Below the pieces are notes generated by a model, which saw only the letters and a program-made list of their open reading frames with translations, made no database searches and was not told the DNA's origin. From contig CM069455.1 of NCBI GenBank assembly GCA_035610835.1, forward strand, positions 22,920,264 through 22,984,263: DNA of 64,000 bases. Reading direction: 5' to 3'. This document shows, one piece after another, positions 21,011 to 32,641 of the stretch; position 1 is the first letter of the stretch; every line of letters begins with the position of its first letter. The position numbers and the translations under genes were made by a program. The stretch is from Ophiura sarsii. Lineage: Eukaryota > Echinodermata > Ophiuroidea > Amphilepidida > Ophiuridae.

Positions 21011-22084
21011 TCAACCTATATAGCCTATATATACCCGCATTTAAGATCAACTGCTTTTCTCAAAAATATTCAAGTCTTTCATTTGTACTAGCACTTCCCT
21101 TTTAAAGTTTTTGACGGGGGAGATGACGAGCCCGTCATTTGAAACGACGTTTCTAAGTCGTAACCTTTTCACAAACCCCTAAAATTGCATTTGCTAATAA
21201 CTTGCATTAATCATCTTCTGAAGCGATTTTGTTGTAAAATGTAATTGATATTGTTATAATATGAAGGTAAGAGGACACAGTAAGTTATTTCAGCTATTTG
21301 GATGCCATTTAGTAATATACTAAGCTATTTGGATGCTATTTTGTATTATATTATATGATTTAGTAATATACTGAGTCACTGAGTCCACGGCCACGGCACG
21401 GCCTCTTTGTTCCGTGTTGCCTTGGCTCTCGCAATTAGCCCAATGATTATGGCGAACCCTAGGCTACATCCCCCAGTCATCAATATTACCGTACGGACGC
21501 TAAAGCTGTACAAATATCGGAGCCTGCAAGATAGCGACATAAGAGGGCGGCTGAGAGTTACAGTCTAGGTGAACCCTTCAATATGATTAGCCCAATGATA
21601 TGGCAACAACCCCTTGAGGACGGGGATCATACATCGTACAAAATATCGGGACCAGATTTAGTTTACGAATCACATTTACACACAAAATACACAGAATGTG
21701 ACCATTTGAAGACTATAATAAGTTGCCTGACTGTTAAATGTAACTAAGGATTACTATGGGAACATAAAAAGATGAGATTATAAAGTTGAAGTACGCGATC
21801 TAATCAGTCAACTTTTTAATAAGCTTATTTTCCCCTATGCTTTCGTGTGTTCAGGCTGACACAGAATGCATACAGGCCTGATTGCACTGGGCTACATGTA
21901 GAGGGTAAGCTTTAGAATATGTGACGAACCGAAAACGGTGTTCCGTTTCATTATATTAGTATTTCGTTTACTGGATAAGTTTCCCCAGAGTAAAAATACT
22001 GTCCTACATATACTTACTTTATAGTCAAAAGAGGCCCATTATGTTTTCTAAACCATAATGAAATTGTTTACCTTTTCAAACCAA
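21011..22084. other. Intergenic, nothing recognised
   Basis: No gene, RNA or clear transposon end. ATTAGCCCAATGAT occurs twice (about 21436 and 21583), which hints at an old local duplication. Confidence 0.4.
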
Positions 22085-22662
22085 AGGGAGTGTTCATTAT
22101 AAATATTTATTATTTATGGGGGTGGGGGTTATAACATCATAATACTTTCTCTGTCATGACAAAGGCAAAAAGGTCTCAGAATTCCACAACATTCATCAAA
22201 ATTATTCAGTGGATTGTCCAAATGAATTTATTATTTATGGGGGGTGGTTGGAAAAAATGGAGGGAGGATCAGAAAGAAATTCTTCGTTATTTATGGAGGG
22301 GGGGGGGGGGGGGGGGGGGTTATTACATCATAATACTTTCTCTGTCATGACAAAGGCAAAAAGGTCTCAGAATTCCACAACATTCATCAACATTATTCAG
22401 TGGATTGTCCAAATGAATTTATTATTTAGGGGGGGGGGGGTTGGAAAAAATGGAGGGAGGATCAGAAAGAAATGCTTCGTGAGCAGTCAAATCTACTATT
22501 GCTTGATTAATTGGATATACAGGGGGATCAAGAAAAAAAATCAACGAAAAAGGGGGATCAAGACAAAAAATAACGCTGTTTGGGGTGATCAAGAAAAAAA
22601 TATGTCCAAAGCTCAAATATTTCCAACCTCCACCACCAGAGTATTTATGAACACTCCCTAAG
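22085..22662. mobile_element. Inverted-repeat element with internal ~192-bp tandem duplication
   Basis: Left end GGGAGTGTTCAT-TAAATATT and right end, inverted, GGGAGTGTTCATAAATACT. A block with CATCATAATACTTTCTCTGT is present twice about 192 bases apart (22134 and 22326), each followed by a G-rich tract; a G run of about 20 lies near 22300. A related end lies at 37681-37829. Class unknown. Confidence 0.7.
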
Positions 22663-25215
22663 AATAACATATGTGTAAGTTACTTTGTGTGAACAAATAA
22701 AGCCAATCATATTTTCCAGTTAAAAAAAATTAGTACCATAACACCACTTTCCAAATTATTTCTGCCATATTACAATACAAAAACATTTTTTAACATTCAA
22801 ATATCCGACCAGCTCTACTAGGCGTGCCTAGTCTTGTTATTCTCTAGTTTAAGAATATTTTTAATAACCTTTAATAAAAAAAGTTTTACATAACCTATTT
22901 CTCAATGTGTCCTTATAATATTTCTGAATGATTCGGTGTCCACCATACAACTTTAATTACCCCAATCCAACTTCTTCATCAATGTTAACCATACGTCTTA
23001 AAGGTTGTTGACCCTATTCTAGATTTAAGGGCATCATCAGTGTAATGAGAAATGGGACCTTTCATTTGATATCAAAAACACTTTTGAATCCCTTAGAGTT
23101 AAATTGTTAGGAAACATAGTAGCAACGCTGTTTGTTAATGTCTGTTCTTGAACTTTCAACAGTCTTCTATCTCCCCCGTCCAGTTTTTTTTAAATACCTT
23201 GTTTTTATTAAACCTGGCCCGAGCATTTTTGCTTGAGCCTGGTCCCTTCAGGACCCAAAGCGTGTGTCCGTACGGACCGACAGTTTAAACAAACAAACAA
23301 AGATACTCGTTATGTTTCTGACGTGATATGTAGTGTCGCGGGGCGGAGCGCGAGCAAATTGTGCAGACCTCCGAAAGGTATCTGACACCACCAAATTTTG
23401 CGCGCGGCTGAGGGTTAAATTTGGAAACCTATATAATAATTATTTTGCTGGCCACGTGGATTCGTTTGCAGGGCAGAACCTGCGTTTTCTACTAAAGTGA
23501 CAAGAAAGGAGACACTACTCAACTTTAATTTCAATGCATTTATTTATCACTACAAGTTTTATATCACAAATTCACAATATTTATTCACGCCGAACACTTC
23601 TGATTAAAACAACAACTTTACTCACTTTAAAATTTGAACTATTGCTAGTCCCAAGTTTGTTTATATCGCCAGTCACCCAGTTTTTAAGTTCGCTGGTTTT
23701 TAAGTTCTTTCATCAATGATGTTTGTTTAAAATAATACCGATGTTTACATTAACTCGGCTACTCCATAATAATAATTGTAATTCAGCAAGAAGATTTTAA
23801 CAATATCCCACAATGCATTACGGGAGCACCAGCCAACTATAGTTTTTTCCCACGATGCACTTGTGGTACTCTTAAGTTTTAGAATAAGAATACGGAATAA
23901 ACATCGAAGATCTACAGCTGAACTCATGTTGTAATTGCAACGAAGATGCACGATGATATGATGATCAGGATCTCTCTACAATAATCCAAAAATCCCTTTA
24001 AATTTTAGCTTCCAATAAAATTAAAATATTATTGTTTTAGTCAATTTTGTATTTAGATTATTTACAATCACAAAACTAAAGAATCTACGTTTTCTGGACT
24101 CTGTTTACTTTTGTTTTGTCCAATGAATTCATGTTATCCTCAACATGCAAATATGATTTCAGGGCGTTGTGATGTAATTATTGAAAACAAATATGAAAGA
24201 CTCAAGACTCCAAAATAACTCTGAATTTAATTTGAAATTGACTTTTGTGAATCCAATGGGCAAGATGGACGCAAACGCTTGACAATTTGGACTCACTTTG
24301 TTGGTACTTTCACTGAATATCAAATGTAGCTAAATGGTCATTAATATTCAGTACTAAAGATTGAAGCGGTTTTTTTTTCAATAATCACCAAAACCTTACC
24401 TGGTCCTGGTTACTCTGACCAACATCCTTGACCATGATATTTCTGACCATGACGCGTGCTCATTTCATATTTTCATTATGAAAAGATAAAAATGAGAAGG
24501 CAGTTGAGCTTATACTGACAATTTAATAGCAAGGCAAAAACCACAAACGAAAACTGTTTTACTGGCGTAACTCTTTTTTTTTAGAAATTGGTTTTAAGTT
24601 TTACATGCAAATGAATATTGCCTATTCATTTTTAAAGGCTTGTCAATAGCCTTTTCTCAAGATGGAAAAAGAACAAAAAAACCCAACTGCAACCGAACCA
24701 ACCAACTGACCAACCGTTGGGTATATTTTTTCGGCGTCTAATCTTTGGTTGTAAAATGAATTCATATTACAATAAAATAAGAACATTTTGTGATTGAAAG
24801 TGATGTAGATTTCGGGGGATATATTTGGTAATTGTGAGAAGACCATATTAACACGAAATTAAGCTGAAAACTGAAACTAGATTTTCATTTTAAAGGACCT
24901 GACGTGTGACAAAGTTGAAAGTTGAAAATCTTAAATTCCACAAAATACTTACTGGCTCAGATGTAGACATGTTAAATACATCAACAATCAAGAGTCTATC
25001 TATATTTGCTTATGTTATGCAACACTTTACTTCTCTAATAAGAATAGTTCATGCTACCGACGCCGGCCATATTCCTACTTGCATGTATTGCTTTGCTTTC
25101 CTTCCACGTGTCGAGGCTATACCATAAATTGCTATGTAGGCCTACTCCTACTTTTTTTTAATTCGCATACAAGAAAACTTCCCACAGTCCAACACACTTC
25201 CATTTCTTAAACACT
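22663..25215. other. Intergenic, no supported gene
   Basis: AT-rich, no coding region supported. A short GC-richer piece near 23214-23302 ends in an AAAC tandem run after GTACGGACCGACAG and looks like a LINE 3' end. Nothing else was recognised. Confidence 0.4.
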
Positions 25216-25290
25216 GCTCAACCGTCTTTGTGCAATAAAACGTCGTTTTAAAATAGTCCATCCCCGGCTCGGACAGCATTTTATGGTAAA
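25216..25290 (+). repeat. Hairpin-ended repeat, 3' fragment (copy E)
   Basis: Only the last ~75 bases remain (GTCTTTGTGCAATAAAACGTCG). The right hairpin arm GGACAGCATTTTA is kept but the left arm has decayed to TCCATCC. Confidence 0.6.
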
Positions 25291-25558
25291 CAGCGTTACG
25301 CTATTTTTCTTTTCGATTTAAATTACATACATGATTACATAGAGGGTGTTTATAAAAATAAAATAAAAAATAGCGACGATATTTCAACATAAACATTGTT
25401 TTAATCAAGTTCTGCTGCTTTTTTGAGATAGGCTTTGAAACTGATTCTATGTTAAAGAGTTGTTTTATGATCGATCGTATTTGGATGTGATACACCAGAT
25501 GGTGGACTGTACTTTACCGGAAGAGAGAGAGAGAGAGAGTGATAAGATCGGGTAACTA

Positions 25559-26211
25559 CAGGTGGTTCAAAAAAAAGTTGACCCAAGTTCAAAGTAATTT
25601 TTCAACCACATTTAAAGTTTCAGAGAATCTGTGTTTACTTTGTCTTAATCAGCAGTAAGTTTTGAAAATATCCTGAAAAGATGGCATGTTTAGCTTGTTT
25701 GGGTCTTCAGATATGGTTCATTACAGAAAACATGTACAAAACTGACTTGTCCACGGGAGCGTCATTTAGTTTTTGTCTTAAACAAAACAGCATGCTCTAG
25801 TTTTAGAATACTGACAAAGTATCCCATAATCTCTATGCTTATGTGCCATTCACATTCAACAAAGAAACGTAGATATGTATAGGTAGGTAATGTCAAGCAC
25901 CAGACAGATGTTTCAGATGTCTCCTTTTTTCTTTTTCTCCTATTTTTACAATTTGTGACCAATCGTGTGTAAGTCCACTTTGTGCATTCCATCTCTACTA
26001 AAGGACGCTCCCGTGGCCACAAGGCAGTTTTGTGCATGCTCTCTGTAATGAACCATATCTGAAGTACCAAGCAAGATAAATGTACCATTTTATCAGGATA
26101 ATTTCAAAAATTACAGCTGATCAAGACTAAGTAAACAGATAATCTCTGAAACTTTAAATGTGGTTGAAAATTTACCTTGAACTTGGGTCAACTTTTTTTT
26201 TATCCACCCGG
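25559..26211. mobile_element. 653-bp fold-back MITE, Tc1/mariner-like, TA flanks
   Basis: Ends CAGGTGGTTCAAAAAAAAGT and, inverted, CCGGGTGGATAAAAAAAAAG, then GTTGACCCAAGTTCAA in both. TA flanks it at 25557-25558 and 26212-26213. The arms match over about 200 bases, including TCAGATATGGTTCATTACAG. The minus-strand open frame across it has no recognisable domain. Confidence 0.82.
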
Positions 26212-26388
26212 TAGTGCAATGCAGTGGAGGTAGGAGCATTGTCTAAGAGAATTGTGACCGTGGTCAACTGAATTATATATTATAGTACATGTATTAAAGG
26301 CCTAAAGGTTGTTATGACTCTCCTTGTTTGTGCAATTTGCGTTCAATGTGATACTATCGTGAATATAACATCAACCATGACAATTATC

Positions 26389-26394
26389 TTTATT
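26389..26394 (-). terminator. Candidate polyadenylation signal of the GPCR gene
   Basis: AATAAA on the minus strand about 210 bases past the receptor's stop codon. Position is reasonable; no cleavage site can be proven. Confidence 0.4.
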
Positions 26395-26606
26395 GGTATA
26401 TAGGCTATTTTAAGTTTAAATCGACGATCAAGATGACGTATATAAAGTCATCACAATAAATAAACACAATACACCAACGAGAGATTCGAACATGCGACCT
26501 TGAAATGAAACATTTCAACTTTTTTTATGCTTCATTTGGCCCAAAGTATTAATAGTAAGCCTGTACCACATCTCGAGTCTCTTAATTGTACGATATCTTG
26601 CCAACA

Positions 26607-27692
26607 TTAGATATTGACATTAATGACCTTACTGCTACTGCTTTTATTTGCGGTTGGCAATGATGAAGCTCTCCATCCACAAAACGCCTTTCGCATACAA
26701 CGCCTGTAATGGGCACATGTCAGCACATACAAATACGGGTTAATGATAGAATTTAACAGAATAAAGATGGTCCCGATGTAGTTAAGCCGAGCCTTGTAAA
26801 ATGAATTTCTGTCATATCCATAGTTGATAAGTACATCTTCCAGCGTGTACAGTCGAAACGGCGTATGACAGATAATGAATACGATACCGTTTATAATCAG
26901 CGTGCGAGCGACTTGGTTACGTGTGCGATCCGCGGCGTCCCCAACCAGGCTACGCTTGCTCAGAGCGTATACGATACGGACGTACAGAGTGCAGTTTACC
27001 AACGCTGTTAAGCTGAAAGTTACGACGGACAAGAAGTTATTATAGTTGTCCATCATAGGCCCCATATGGTGACAACGGTTGATTGTTGTGGCGAGGTGTT
27101 GGAAGTCGTCATTGTCCGGCCATATCACGCAGTACTGTCGAAATATACCATACTGTGGCATAATCGTTAGAGTCACCGCCAGCGATAACACCCATATAGC
27201 TGACACCATCTTGATATTACGACTACGGCCTTTGAGAAGCATGGCCTTCAGGGGTTTGCAGATTGCCAAATATCGCTCTACAGATATCAAAGTCAAGAAC
27301 CCAATTGATGCGTAGTACCACCAATAAAGATATACGGCTATTGCCAAACAGCCGAAACTTGAGTTTACGTAGAAAGCTCGATTGATTTCACCTTCTCGCA
27401 GATAAAACATATTGGAGAACACCAGGTACAGAATGTCGCAAATAGCTAGATTGACGAGATACAGCGACAAGCTAGAATGCATTGCTGGTACGCGCGCTGC
27501 CATGAAGAGGAACGCTCCATTACCGATGACACCCACTAGTGCTATCGAGGGCAGAACAATATGAAGGAAAAACAAATCTGAGGCTGTGTACAGCCATCGG
27601 ATTGCTTTATCAGGATCCGAAAGATCGTAGGTGACCTCGAAAGGACAGTTAGGAGTCATGGCAGTCGCAGTGTCGTTGAACGAGGGATCCAT
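26607..27692 (-). CDS. Class A (rhodopsin-family) GPCR, probable neuropeptide receptor
   Basis: A complete, intronless 361-residue receptor. Seven hydrophobic helices lie at about 41-66, 75-98, 113-142, 160-182, 218-245, 262-285 and 303-327. Family marks: IGNG with N58 in TM1; LVNLAICD with D86 in TM2; C115 at the start of TM3 for the disulfide to loop 2 (C188 or C207); ERY (139-141) in place of DRY; W167 in TM4; CHTPF (P278) in TM6 where CWxP is more usual; and NPYLY (318-322) in TM7. N-glycosylation sites at N7 and N110. C332 and C338 could be palmitoylated. The style (ERYLAICKPL, CHTPFR) is nearest to TRH/neuromedin U/ghrelin-type peptide receptors; the ligand is not predictable. The first Met is followed by an N-terminus of normal length, so the start is credible. 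Confidence 0.93.
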   Translation of the reverse strand: MDPSFNDTATAMTPNCPFEVTYDLSDPDKAIRWLYTASDLFFLHIVLPSIALVGVIGNGAFLFMAARVPAMHSSLSLYLVNLAICDILYLVFSNMFYLREGEINRAFYVNSSFGCLAIAVYLYWWYYASIGFLTLISVERYLAICKPLKAMLLKGRSRNIKMVSAIWVLSLAVTLTIMPQYGIFRQYCVIWPDNDDFQHLATTINRCHHMGPMMDNYNNFLSVVTFSLTALVNCTLYVRIVYALSKRSLVGDAADRTRNQVARTLIINGIVFIICHTPFRLYTLEDVLINYGYDRNSFYKARLNYIGTIFILLNSIINPYLYVLTCAHYRRCMRKAFCGWRASSLPTANKSSSSKVINVNI

Positions 27693-28067
27693 TTCCTAAA
27701 GTCAATTAGAGTACTTCAAAAGATGATTCAGTCCAGCTTTTTGAATTGCTGAGTTTGCAAACTGTTTGTTATCGCATCTACAGAAACAAATGCTAGTATA
27801 CTACTTTGCTCAACAGCAAAAATATCTCCACCACTTTATTATGATGTTATCCGATAACAAGCATCCTTCGACGGTACCCGTTTCCTGAAATTCCACTATG
27901 ATACAGTGCCATATAGCGAACCGTCCTAGAATGAAAATAAAGTACCTTAAGGAGTGTTTTCTGAACCCAAGACAAGGAAACATCTATCTATCACGCATAT
28001 CAGGGTGATTATGGTGTACCCACTTGCATAAAAACTCAGATGATTGCTTCACAACGTACCTTAATTA
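27693..28067. other. 5' flank of the GPCR gene
   Basis: No other gene. Core promoter elements could not be identified with confidence. Confidence 0.4.
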
Positions 28068-28315
28068 ATTCAACGCGGCAGTCGTCTGCAGACGACAGTT
28101 CCAGAATGTCATACAAAAATTTCAAAAATGTTGAAATTATTGAATATCATTACCATATCATTCGGAATCACCATGAGAAATGCATTAGAATAAGTACATA
28201 CACTGCCTATAGTATTGGTTTAGTAATCCTTCAGATAAAATTTGAAATTTGGGAAAGGTTTCTGAACATTTGTTTTGTAGTTAAAATTAATAGCGGCGCG
28301 GAAAGTGGAAAGTGT
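28068..28315 (-). mobile_element. TTAA-family MITE, inverted copy
   Basis: Reverse orientation of the 4833-5079 family: CGCGGCAGTCGTCTGCAGACGAC at the left (palindromic core) and GCGGCGCGGAAAGTG at the right. Its terminal TTAA edges have decayed. Confidence 0.75.
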
Positions 28316-28377
28316 TTTTCCTCGTGAACCTAGAGATTCCCCAGACACGTATTTTAACATTGTTTTTGTAATTGTAA

Positions 28378-28495
28378 TGCATTTCTCATGGTGTTTACAA
28401 ATTTGATGATAAAATACAATAATTTTGACATTTGTGAAACATTTTGTGAAACTGTGGAGTGTCGTCTGCAGACGACTGGCGCGAGGAAGGTTGAA
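28378..28495 (+). mobile_element. TTAA-family MITE, 5'-truncated forward copy
   Basis: Contains GCATTTCTCATGGTG to GTCGTCTGCAGACGACTGG in forward orientation, directly beyond the inverted copy at 28068-28315. Confidence 0.7.
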
Positions 28496-28529
28496 CCTGA
28501 TGAAAGTGCAAATTGTGGACAATAAACCC

Positions 28530-28862
28530 CCGGGGGAGGGGGGGGGGGGGGGTACTCACCCAAGACGGTATACGGGGTGTGCCGCTCTAATGGGTAGCTT
28601 TTTGGGCACAAAATCCCTAAACATGGGGTATGATTTTGTGCTGGAAATCCCTAATAATGGGGTCACTTTTTACAAATGGGTCTATTTTCGCGAAATTTGT
28701 GTCTATTTTCGCGAAAATTTGCAAAAATTAGGTCTATTTTCCCGATAATTTGCGAACATTTGGTCTAAAATGAAGCAAAACCCCTAAAAATGGGTACCGA
28801 TTTTTCCAAAATCACCCCTAAAAATGGGTATGGGTTTTGAATCTCCAGCGGCACACCCCCGA
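28530..28862. repeat. G-tract-headed dispersed repeat with GGGGTGTGCCGCT ends
   Basis: GGGGTGTGCCGCT at about 28574 and, inverted, GGGGGTGTGCCGCTGG at the right end frame an interior of short repeats such as GTCTATTTTCGCGAAA and CCCCTAAAAATGGGTA. A 15-base G run opens it. Probably a non-autonomous DNA element. Confidence 0.55.
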
Positions 28863-29130
28863 CTAAACCAAATCCGAGTAAATAAACCACAGAGAGTAAA
28901 GGTAATCTCCTTGTTATACGTGATTAAGAGATGTTTGACGCCTTAAGAGTAATGAACGTGAATAGCAAACTACACTACTATTTTTTAAAGGAACAGGTGT
29001 CGTGTGTGTCTTGATAAATGCATCAGTACTTCAAACAGTTTTTTAATTATGTGAAACACTCCTGACAGCGTTGAGGCTAAATCAATTCATAGATCTGCGT
29101 CTGTCATTGGTGGAAACTGTGAACCTGCTT

Positions 29131-29330
29131 TCACTTGTGAAGAGGACTGGCGTCCAATCGCGCACATGTCAACCTTAAGTCCAACAGTGGGGTCAAAATG
29201 GGGCCTGTGGTTGGTCTTCTGACATGCATACCGTCTTCATGCAGACGGTTTCTCACTGTTTGGTTGGATGCACACCATGCTGTATCTGTCCAATACTGCA
29301 ACAAACTCCACTGCGGGATATTAATAGTTG
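29131..29330 (-). pseudogene. Tc1-type transposase fragment
   Basis: The minus strand encodes NQTVRNRLHEDGMHVRRP followed by TGPILTP, the second helix-turn-helix and linker of Tc1-type transposases. It ends at a TGA at 29131. No DDE catalytic domain is nearby. It joins directly to the LINE relic upstream. Confidence 0.7.
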
Positions 29331-29346
29331 CAACTTGCAGGCGCGG

Positions 29347-30297
29347 CTATCTGACGTGGTTAATGGTGGGCCCCCTTAGAAAAGATGACATCTGCATATT
29401 ACTAAGTTTGGATTTGAAGGCTTCAACAGATGTGGATTCCCTAGTGATGGCGGGCAGAAGATTCCACTCCACTGTGGTTCTTGGTAGGAAGGAGAATTTA
29501 AGACAGTCTTTCTTTGAAGTCTGGTGATTGAATGAGATTGATGCTGATTTGAGTGTAGATATACCCCTTGTGGTTTAGTTTGGAGCTGGTCTGTATTCAT
29601 GGCGACTATGGTTGACGGACTTGTACAGTAGGGTGAGTCTGGAAGCAGCTCTTCGTTCCTCCAGCGACTTCCAGCCTAATTTGGATATCATTGAAGACAC
29701 GCTGGATTTTCGGCGGAAGTCCTTGCAGACGAATCTGGCTGCACGACGTTGAACTGCTTCCAGTTTGTCTTTGTGGTTCTGATGATGAGGATCCCATATG
29801 CTGGCGCAGTATTCAAGTTTGAATCTAACGAGGGTTTTGAAGGCAGTCTCTTTAACTGCTGCGGAGCAGCTGTAACGATTTCTACGGAGGAGGCCAAGGA
29901 CTTTATTTGACTTTGAAGTGGTGCTGTTGATGTGATCCACCCAGGTCAGTTTGTGATTTAACTCTACCCCCAGGTAGGTGTGGCTTTTGACAGTCTCTAA
30001 GGGTTTTTGGTTCATAAAGTATGTTGACTGAATGGGGAGCTTTTTGTGGGTGACGTGCATGGCGTAACATTTTGCATTCTGAAAGTCTGTAGCTAAGGAG
30101 TGTTGGTATGTTGATGCTTTCAGCGTTCCAGCGTCCTCAGGTATTGGTCTTGACGAAGAATAGTAATGGGTCTGCGGCATTGACCTGGCCTTCACGTATA
30201 CAGGCCATCTTCCTGAAAGCGTCGCCACAGACGGTTGGTGACACTTACGGCCACACCGATGCGTACAGCCACTTGCGGCTGTGACTGCCATCTTCAA
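29347..30297 (-). pseudogene. C-terminal LINE reverse transcriptase relic (CR1/jockey-like)
   Basis: Thumb and C-terminal part of a LINE RT: ATDFQNAKCYAMHVTHKK, then YLGVELNHKLTWVDHI, LGLLRRNRYSC, FKLEYCASIWDPHH, VQRRAARFVCKD and SLEERRAASRLTLLYK. An in-frame TAA at 29575-29577 interrupts it. The frame resumes with FLPRTTVEWNLLPAIT and ESTSVEAFKSKL to a stop at 29347-29349. The first ~75 residues do not match the palm domain, so the 5' end is truncated or replaced. It lies next to the Tc1 fragment. Confidence 0.82.
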
Positions 30298-30652
30298 GGA
30301 GCTTGACAGCTCGATCTAGCAACTTCAATTTCAGTTAGCTGGCGGCGAACACCACCACTTAGAGCCAGAGGACAGCCAGAACACACAAGTATTTATTTGA
30401 GATAACTGCTGAAAGTGTGCGAGTGACAAGTGTATAAAACTAAGCTATGAAAGGCTATGTGGACACTTCCACGTCCAGCCTATGCCCAGCTGTTAGAAGA
30501 CACGCATGATTTCACCTTTACACTACTGAATAGTGTTTGGGTAACAATTGACAACACCTGTTGCGACTTTCACATAATTGTATTTTGAAATACTGCTGCT
30601 ATGTCGTGACACACACCTGCTCCTCACCTGTTCGTTTAATTTTTTGAGGTGT
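30298..30652. other. Intergenic, nothing recognised
   Basis: No gene or repeat signal seen. Confidence 0.35.
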
Positions 30653-31199
30653 ATTAAAGGAACACGAAGAGATGTGTTGGAGGCTGCGCCCTCAATTTGG
30701 ATAAACACTGAGATTTGTACATTTTTACAACTGTATTACGTATGAACTTACACCTGTAAGGATTCAGAAAAATCAGCCCTCTTTTTACAAAACAAAACAT
30801 CAATTAAAATATTCTGATCTACTGCTAAGATCAGAATTTCACGCTATAGTTGGAGAGCATAAGGATTTTCCGGTCCCGGTCCATGCTGACACAGGGAGTT
30901 ATATACCAAAATGTTCTTTGAAGTTGGTAAAATTAAAACCTAAGTGGACATCCTTGCCAACTTGTGGTTGATTGACCTTGACCTTGATTTAGAGTGGAAG
31001 TTCACGTGTCTTTCAGTGTGTTTCAAAACCATGTGTGCTCCCCAGATATAGCTCTATAAACAGTCAATATATAAATGTTGAGTGTAAGGGCTGCATTGAT
31101 TTCGTGAGTGGTAACAGCAAAAATGACCATTGAATTCTGAACTAAATTATATTTGAAAAAATATTCTTTAACACTACTTCATGTCCCTTTAAACAGGTG
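30653..31199. mobile_element. ~540-bp TTAA-flanked element containing hairpin repeat copy D
   Basis: Left end TTAAAGGAACACGAAGAG; right end, inverted, TTTAAAGGGACATGAAG. With TTAA taken as the target, the ends AGGAACACGAAG and AGGGACATGAAG agree at 10 of 12 positions. The left ~190 bases are copy D of the hairpin-ended family, with stem TTCTGATCT/AGATCAGAA (30812-30836). This copy suggests the family are ends of a TTAA-type DNA transposon. Confidence 0.6.
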
Positions 31200-31429
31200 C
31201 TCTATATAAATACAGAGCGAGTCAAAACTGTAATGTGTAAATGCTGTTTTTTTGCAATACCTAGTCAAAGTTTTGAATATTTCAATCATGGTAGAATATA
31301 TAACGATATCATTTTTTTGTTTATTATCTTTTATTGTTTATCACTATCATAATTTTCACATTTCACATAGTTTCGATATCATTGTTGTTGAAAACCCAGA
31401 GTGAAAATCGCATTTATGTGCTGTTTGAT

Positions 31430-31505
31430 TGCTAGCAAATGGCGCGTTCGGTGGACTCGCATAACAAAGGTTGGGGTTTCGAGTCCTGATTCGGTCAACA
31501 TGGGA
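31430..31505 (+). repeat. tRNA-derived (SINE-head-like) sequence
   Basis: A-box-like TGGCGCGTTCGGTGGACTCG and B-box-like GGTTTCGAGTCCT at tRNA spacing. No complete cloverleaf. Confidence 0.35.
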
Positions 31506-31894
31506 AATCCCTAGTTAAGTATTTAATTAAAAAAATGCACTGTTGCATGATTACTCACCCTGTATCTCTTGATACTTCCTGAGAATGATGTCTTGTAAGA
31601 CAGAACGACTCTCTTTACGTGCTTCCAATATTAGCCACATGTACCTATACGTCGTGCTTCGAAACGTCCGCGTTTGAGTTTTGGGGTTGACTAAATGAGG
31701 TCTTATTGTGATGTCGGCAAACAGATAATACAGTTATATAATATAGTTGCATGCTTTAAAACCAATGAAGTCGCTATGAAGTCACGTGATCTGCGCAGAT
31801 GCACTACGTTGTACCGCACACTCCCGCATTAGCACAAAAGTATTACAGTGTTCAAGCTGTTCGGCGCAAGCGCAATTTTGGTTCGTATAACCCA

Positions 31895-32095
31895 ATGAGG
31901 GATTCGCTTTGCACCCAGCGAGGATTCGCTCTTTGCACCCAGCGAGGGATTCGCTCTTTGCACCCGGAGGGATTCGCACTTTGCACCCATCCAGGGATTC
32001 GCTCTTTGCCGCACCCAGCGAGGGATTCGGATTCGCTCTTTGCCACCAGAGAGGAATTCGCTCTTTACACCCAGCGAGGGATTCGCACTTTGCAA
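31895..32095 (+). repeat. ~25-bp minisatellite
   Basis: About eight imperfect copies of GGGATTCGCTCTTTGCACCC. Open frames on both strands here follow from the repeat and show no domain. Confidence 0.85.
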
Positions 32096-32641
32096 GGTCC
32101 GCTATTTGCGATTGCGATCTCGAATTGGTATAACTTCCATAGCATTATGCAACTAGTTCCACTCTCTCTGCATAATGATGACTGGTCCGATGCAGTGATA
32201 CTTTATTGTGAAATGAAGCAACTTTCATTCAGTCTGATTCTAATTCGTGGCTCCCCTCGAATAGCGGATCTATGCAAAGAGCGAATTGCAACACTTGTTC
32301 GAGTTGGGGTTGGGTTCAATTTCGCTAGGTTACGGGGACAAAATGCCCCCGCAACACACATGAAGACTTTAGTTCTGGTCCCTTTCATCTGAATAATACA
32401 ACTAACTATCATAGTCAGCGTCATAATACTATGGTCATACTTTCAACAATGTGCGTACCGGACGATCTCAAAAATGACCGCTCGTCCTGATCGCATTGGT
32501 CAATCATGAAATCGTTACGACGCATACATGCATATACAGTTGTTTGATTTGATATTATTTTGGTCCTACGACCCTGGATAACCCAATAAGCTAATATTAG
32601 CTTATTTCCATTGGGGTCCGTTAGATGTGTGAACAGCTACA

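Noticed and set aside
25762..26088. 108-codon minus-strand frame as a transposase
   Set aside because: It lies in the arms and spacer of a fold-back MITE and shows no helix-turn-helix or DDE motif.
31895..32095. CRISPR-like array
   Set aside because: Units are contiguous without unique spacers and the genome is eukaryotic; this is a minisatellite. The same applies to 50500-51090 and 51880-53150.
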